Source: Pseudofrankia sp. DC12
GTDB taxonomy: Bacteria; Actinomycetota; Actinomycetes; Frankiales; Frankiaceae
DNA length: 64,000 bases
Direction: 5' to 3'
Assembly: GCF_000966285.1 (NCBI RefSeq)
Contig: NZ_KQ031391.1
Location: forward strand, 616,978 to 680,977
Shown here: in pieces, positions 61,496 through 64,000 of the stretch
Numbering within the stretch: the stretch's first letter is position 1
Layout of the letters: the number at the start of each line of letters is the position of its first letter
Position numbers and translations under genes: made by a program
The notes under the pieces: generated by a model
Databases searched by the model: none
The model's input: the letters and a program-made list of their open reading frames with translations, nothing else
Told to the model about the DNA's origin: nothing

Positions 61496-63982
61496 ATGGG
61501 CTACCAGCTTGGTATCGACATCGGAACGGCGAACACCACCGTCGCGGTCGCCTCGGGCGACTGGCCCCAGATTCTGACGGTCGCCGGCGGTCCGTCGATT
61601 CCGACGGTTCTCTATTTCCCGGCCGGTGCCCCGGTGGTGTTCGGCCGCGCCGCCGCCCGGCGCGCGCTCGCCGAGCCGTCGCGGGCGGCACACGGGTTCC
61701 TGCGCCGGATCGGCGACTCCGCCCCGGTCATGGCCGGCGGGTCCGCCTACACACCCGAGGGCCTGGTCACCCGGTTCCTCGACCGCGTGCTCGCGTCCGT
61801 CACCGAGAACCGGGGCGAGGCGCCGGACCAGGTCGTCGTGACCTACCCGACCAGCTGGACCTCGCGGCGCCGCGAGCTGTTCACGGAGGCGCTGGAGCGC
61901 CTGGACGTGGACGTCCCGGTGCGGGCGGTGCCGGCGGCCGACGCGCTCGGCGCCGTGTTGGCCCGGCGCGCGGCGGCCAGGACGCCCGGCCGCGGCGCGG
62001 ACCTGATCGCGGTCTACGACTTCGGGGCCGGCGCGTGCGAGGCCGCCGTGCTGTCCGTCTCCGACTACGGCGCCGAGGTCGCCGGCACGCCGGCCGGGAT
62101 GGCCGGTGTCGAGATCGACGATTTGTTGCTGGAGCACGTGCTGGCCGCGAGCGGGGTGGACGTCGCCCTGCTGGACCGGACCGAGCCGGCCACGGCCGCG
62201 GCGCTCGGCCGGCTGCGCGCCGAGGTCGTCGCGGCCAAGGAGACGCTCGCGGCCGACGACGAGGCGTCGGTCCCGGTCACCCTGCCCGGGGCGTTCGCCT
62301 GGGTGACGCTGCGCCGCGAGGACCTGGAGAGGCTGGTCACGCCCGCGGTCGAGGACAGCGTCCGGGTGCTGGCCAGGACGGTCCGCTCGGTTCCCACGAC
62401 CGCGGGCGGCCTGTCGTCGGTGCTGCTGTACGGCGGTCTCGCGCGGATGCCGCTGGTCGGCCAGCTGGTCCGGGCCGCGCTGCCCGGCGCGCGCCGGTTC
62501 GAGGAGCCGCCCGCGGAGGATCTGGCGATCGGGGCCGCGCTGCTGGCGATCGGCCTCGCCGAGCAGGCCGAGCCGCCGGCCGGTGGTGAGACCGCGGTGA
62601 TCGGCGGCGCCACGCTGGAGCCGCCGGAGCTCTCGTCGTTCCCGGGGGTGTCGCTGCCGCCGTCGGGCGCGCTCGCCGGCGCGGGAGCGGCCGTGCCGTT
62701 CGCCGCCGCGAGCGGGCCGGACGACGCGGACGCGACCGCCTTGATCACCGCGGCCTACGAGTCGTTCCCGGCCGGGGCCGCCGCGACCGCCGGCGGGACA
62801 CAGCCGACGGGGCTCGCGGCGTGGAGCACCGGCGCCGCTGCGGCAGCGCCGCCCAGCGGCGGAGCGGCCGGGCCCGCAGCGGCCAGCGGCGGAGCGGCCG
62901 GCGGCCGCAACCGCCGGCGCCGCGGCGGCCTCGGGGCCCTGCGCTCCGCGGGCGGGATCGCGGCGCTGGTCGCGGCCGTCGTCTTCATCGCCGGCGGCAC
63001 GACGCTCGGAGTCGTGCTCACCCAGGGCGGCGGCAACGACACCGCCGCCGTGCAGGCGACGACCGCGCCGGCCGTCGCACCCGCGACGGTCACCGCGCCC
63101 ACCACCGCGGCGGCGGCACCCTCGCGAAACGTGGTGCGGGTCGCGGACTCCGACGAGGTGGCCCCGATCCTGGAGAAGGCGTCCCAGGAGCTGGCGTCGA
63201 GCCAGCCGAACGTCACCGTCGCCTTCGACTCGACCGTCACCGACACCACCACGGCGTTCGCCAAGCTCTGCTCCGGTGAGGCCGCGATCGCCGGCGCCTC
63301 GTTCGAGCTGGACCCGAAGTTCGCGCCCGACCCGAGCTGCAAGGACAAGGTCGTCGGGTTCGAGATCGCCCACCACACCCTGCCGATCATCGTGAACCCG
63401 GCGAACACCTGGCTGGGCTGCCTGAACCTGACGCAGCTGAAGTCGATCTGGGCCCCCGGCTCGACGATCACCCGGTGGAACCAGATCAACAAGTCCTACC
63501 CGGACGAGCCGATCAACTTCGTCGGCCCGGCGAAGAACACCGTCCAGGCCGAGGTGTTCAACTCCAGCATCAACGGGGACAGCACGAAGTCGCGGGACTA
63601 CACCGTGAGGGACCTGGGCGGCGTCGCGCAGACCGTGCTGTCCGACAAGGACGCGATCGGCTTCCTGGACTTCCCGACGTTCGAGACGCTCGGCGCCCAG
63701 CTGCGCGGCGTGCTGGTCAACGGGGGTTCGGGCTGCGAGCCGCCGAACGCGATCACGGCCGGCACCGGCGTCTACACACCGCTGTGCAAGCCGCTCTACG
63801 TCTACGTGCGGACCGACGCGCTGCGCGACCCCGCGACGGCGGCTTACATGAAGTTCTTCCTGGAGAACGAGCAGTCGATCGCGCAGGTCTCGCACTACGT
63901 CCCCCGCGACGACGCCACCGTGAAGGAGAACATCGACAAGGTCAACAGCCTGACCCAGGGGGTCGGGCCAGTCCCAGCCTGA
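61496..63982 (+). CDS. Hsp70-like ATPase fused through a membrane span to a PstS-like binding domain
   Basis: 828 residues; AGGTGA lies eight bases before ATG 61496. Residues 1-360 form an actin/Hsp70-like nucleotide-binding fold: GIDIGTANTTVAV (phosphate 1), VVTYPTSWTSRRRELF, VYDFGAGACEAAVL (phosphate 2) and VLLYGGLARMPLVGQLV (adenosine motif). The usual substrate-binding domain and lid are absent. A Gly/Ala/Pro linker (360-480) with Arg-rich end leads to one membrane span (about 486-508, ALVAAVVFIAGGTTLGVVLT). Outside, residues 543-828 are a PstS/phosphate-binding-like domain: RVADSDEVAPILEKASQELA, LPIIVNPANTWLGCLNLTQL, IGFLDFPTFETLGAQL and YTPLCKPLYVYVRTDAL. Five cysteines lie in this part, fitting an oxidising exterior. 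The architecture joins a cytosolic ATPase to an extracellular ligand domain. I know of no described function. Confidence 0.9.
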   Translation: MGYQLGIDIGTANTTVAVASGDWPQILTVAGGPSIPTVLYFPAGAPVVFGRAAARRALAEPSRAAHGFLRRIGDSAPVMAGGSAYTPEGLVTRFLDRVLASVTENRGEAPDQVVVTYPTSWTSRRRELFTEALERLDVDVPVRAVPAADALGAVLARRAAARTPGRGADLIAVYDFGAGACEAAVLSVSDYGAEVAGTPAGMAGVEIDDLLLEHVLAASGVDVALLDRTEPATAAALGRLRAEVVAAKETLAADDEASVPVTLPGAFAWVTLRREDLERLVTPAVEDSVRVLARTVRSVPTTAGGLSSVLLYGGLARMPLVGQLVRAALPGARRFEEPPAEDLAIGAALLAIGLAEQAEPPAGGETAVIGGATLEPPELSSFPGVSLPPSGALAGAGAAVPFAAASGPDDADATALITAAYESFPAGAAATAGGTQPTGLAAWSTGAAAAAPPSGGAAGPAAASGGAAGGRNRRRRGGLGALRSAGGIAALVAAVVFIAGGTTLGVVLTQGGGNDTAAVQATTAPAVAPATVTAPTTAAAAPSRNVVRVADSDEVAPILEKASQELASSQPNVTVAFDSTVTDTTTAFAKLCSGEAAIAGASFELDPKFAPDPSCKDKVVGFEIAHHTLPIIVNPANTWLGCLNLTQLKSIWAPGSTITRWNQINKSYPDEPINFVGPAKNTVQAEVFNSSINGDSTKSRDYTVRDLGGVAQTVLSDKDAIGFLDFPTFETLGAQLRGVLVNGGSGCEPPNAITAGTGVYTPLCKPLYVYVRTDALRDPATAAYMKFFLENEQSIAQVSHYVPRDDATVKENIDKVNSLTQGVGPVPA

Positions 63983-64000
63983 CCGGTCCCCGCGTCGGAG

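Overview
The window is a typical chromosome segment of a very GC-rich actinobacterium. Third codon positions are almost all G or C, GTG starts are common, and genes often overlap by a GTGA or ATGA tetranucleotide. Gene content (AftD-type GT-C protein, PdtaR/ANTAR regulator, LCP protein, rpsA and polA close to a liv operon, a CHAT-domain remnant) and Ala/Pro/Gly-rich linkers suggest Frankia or a close relative; this rests on style and gene set, not on a search. No prophage, transposase or CRISPR array is visible.

Layout. 1-4.6 kb: 3' end of rtcB, a STAS protein, a class III aminotransferase, a small GlsB/YeaQ membrane protein, and rpsA with a perfect 19-bp hairpin behind it. 5-20.2 kb: a cell-surface polysaccharide region with two acyltransferase-3 proteins (one fused to an SGNH domain), a GT-C glycosyltransferase, then the coupled run gmd - flippase - GT4 - AftD-like protein. 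20.3-27.5 kb: a membrane GGDEF-EAL-GAF cyclic-di-GMP protein, polA and a hotdog thioesterase. 27.9-33.6 kb: a livKHMG branched-chain amino-acid-type ABC operon (reverse strand) without livF and with an unusually long LivM. 34-38.6 kb: an unusual class I tRNA with anticodon CAA, pdtaR, a membrane-tethered substrate-binding-like protein and nhaA.

38.6-50.2 kb: a DsbA-like protein, an intergenic block with a ~67-bp palindrome-centred tandem repeat and a frameshifted CHAT-domain remnant, an LCP ligase, a SpoIIE-type phosphatase, three uncharacterised genes (45.1-49.0 kb), and tesB. 50.4-58.3 kb: an FAD-dependent UDP-galactopyranose-mutase-like oxidoreductase, a GT2-type membrane protein with a Lys/Ala-rich tail, and two coupled CNNM/CorC-type membrane proteins.

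58.3-64 kb is the most novel part. A Ser/Thr kinase with a single membrane span and an outer WD40-like domain is followed by a protein that fuses an Hsp70-like ATPase, one membrane span and an extracellular PstS-like binding domain. Both place an ATP-binding module inside and a putative sensor outside. The kinase leader carries two mutually exclusive hairpins that resemble an attenuator. Together these could form an undescribed envelope-spanning signalling module; the link between the two proteins is inference.
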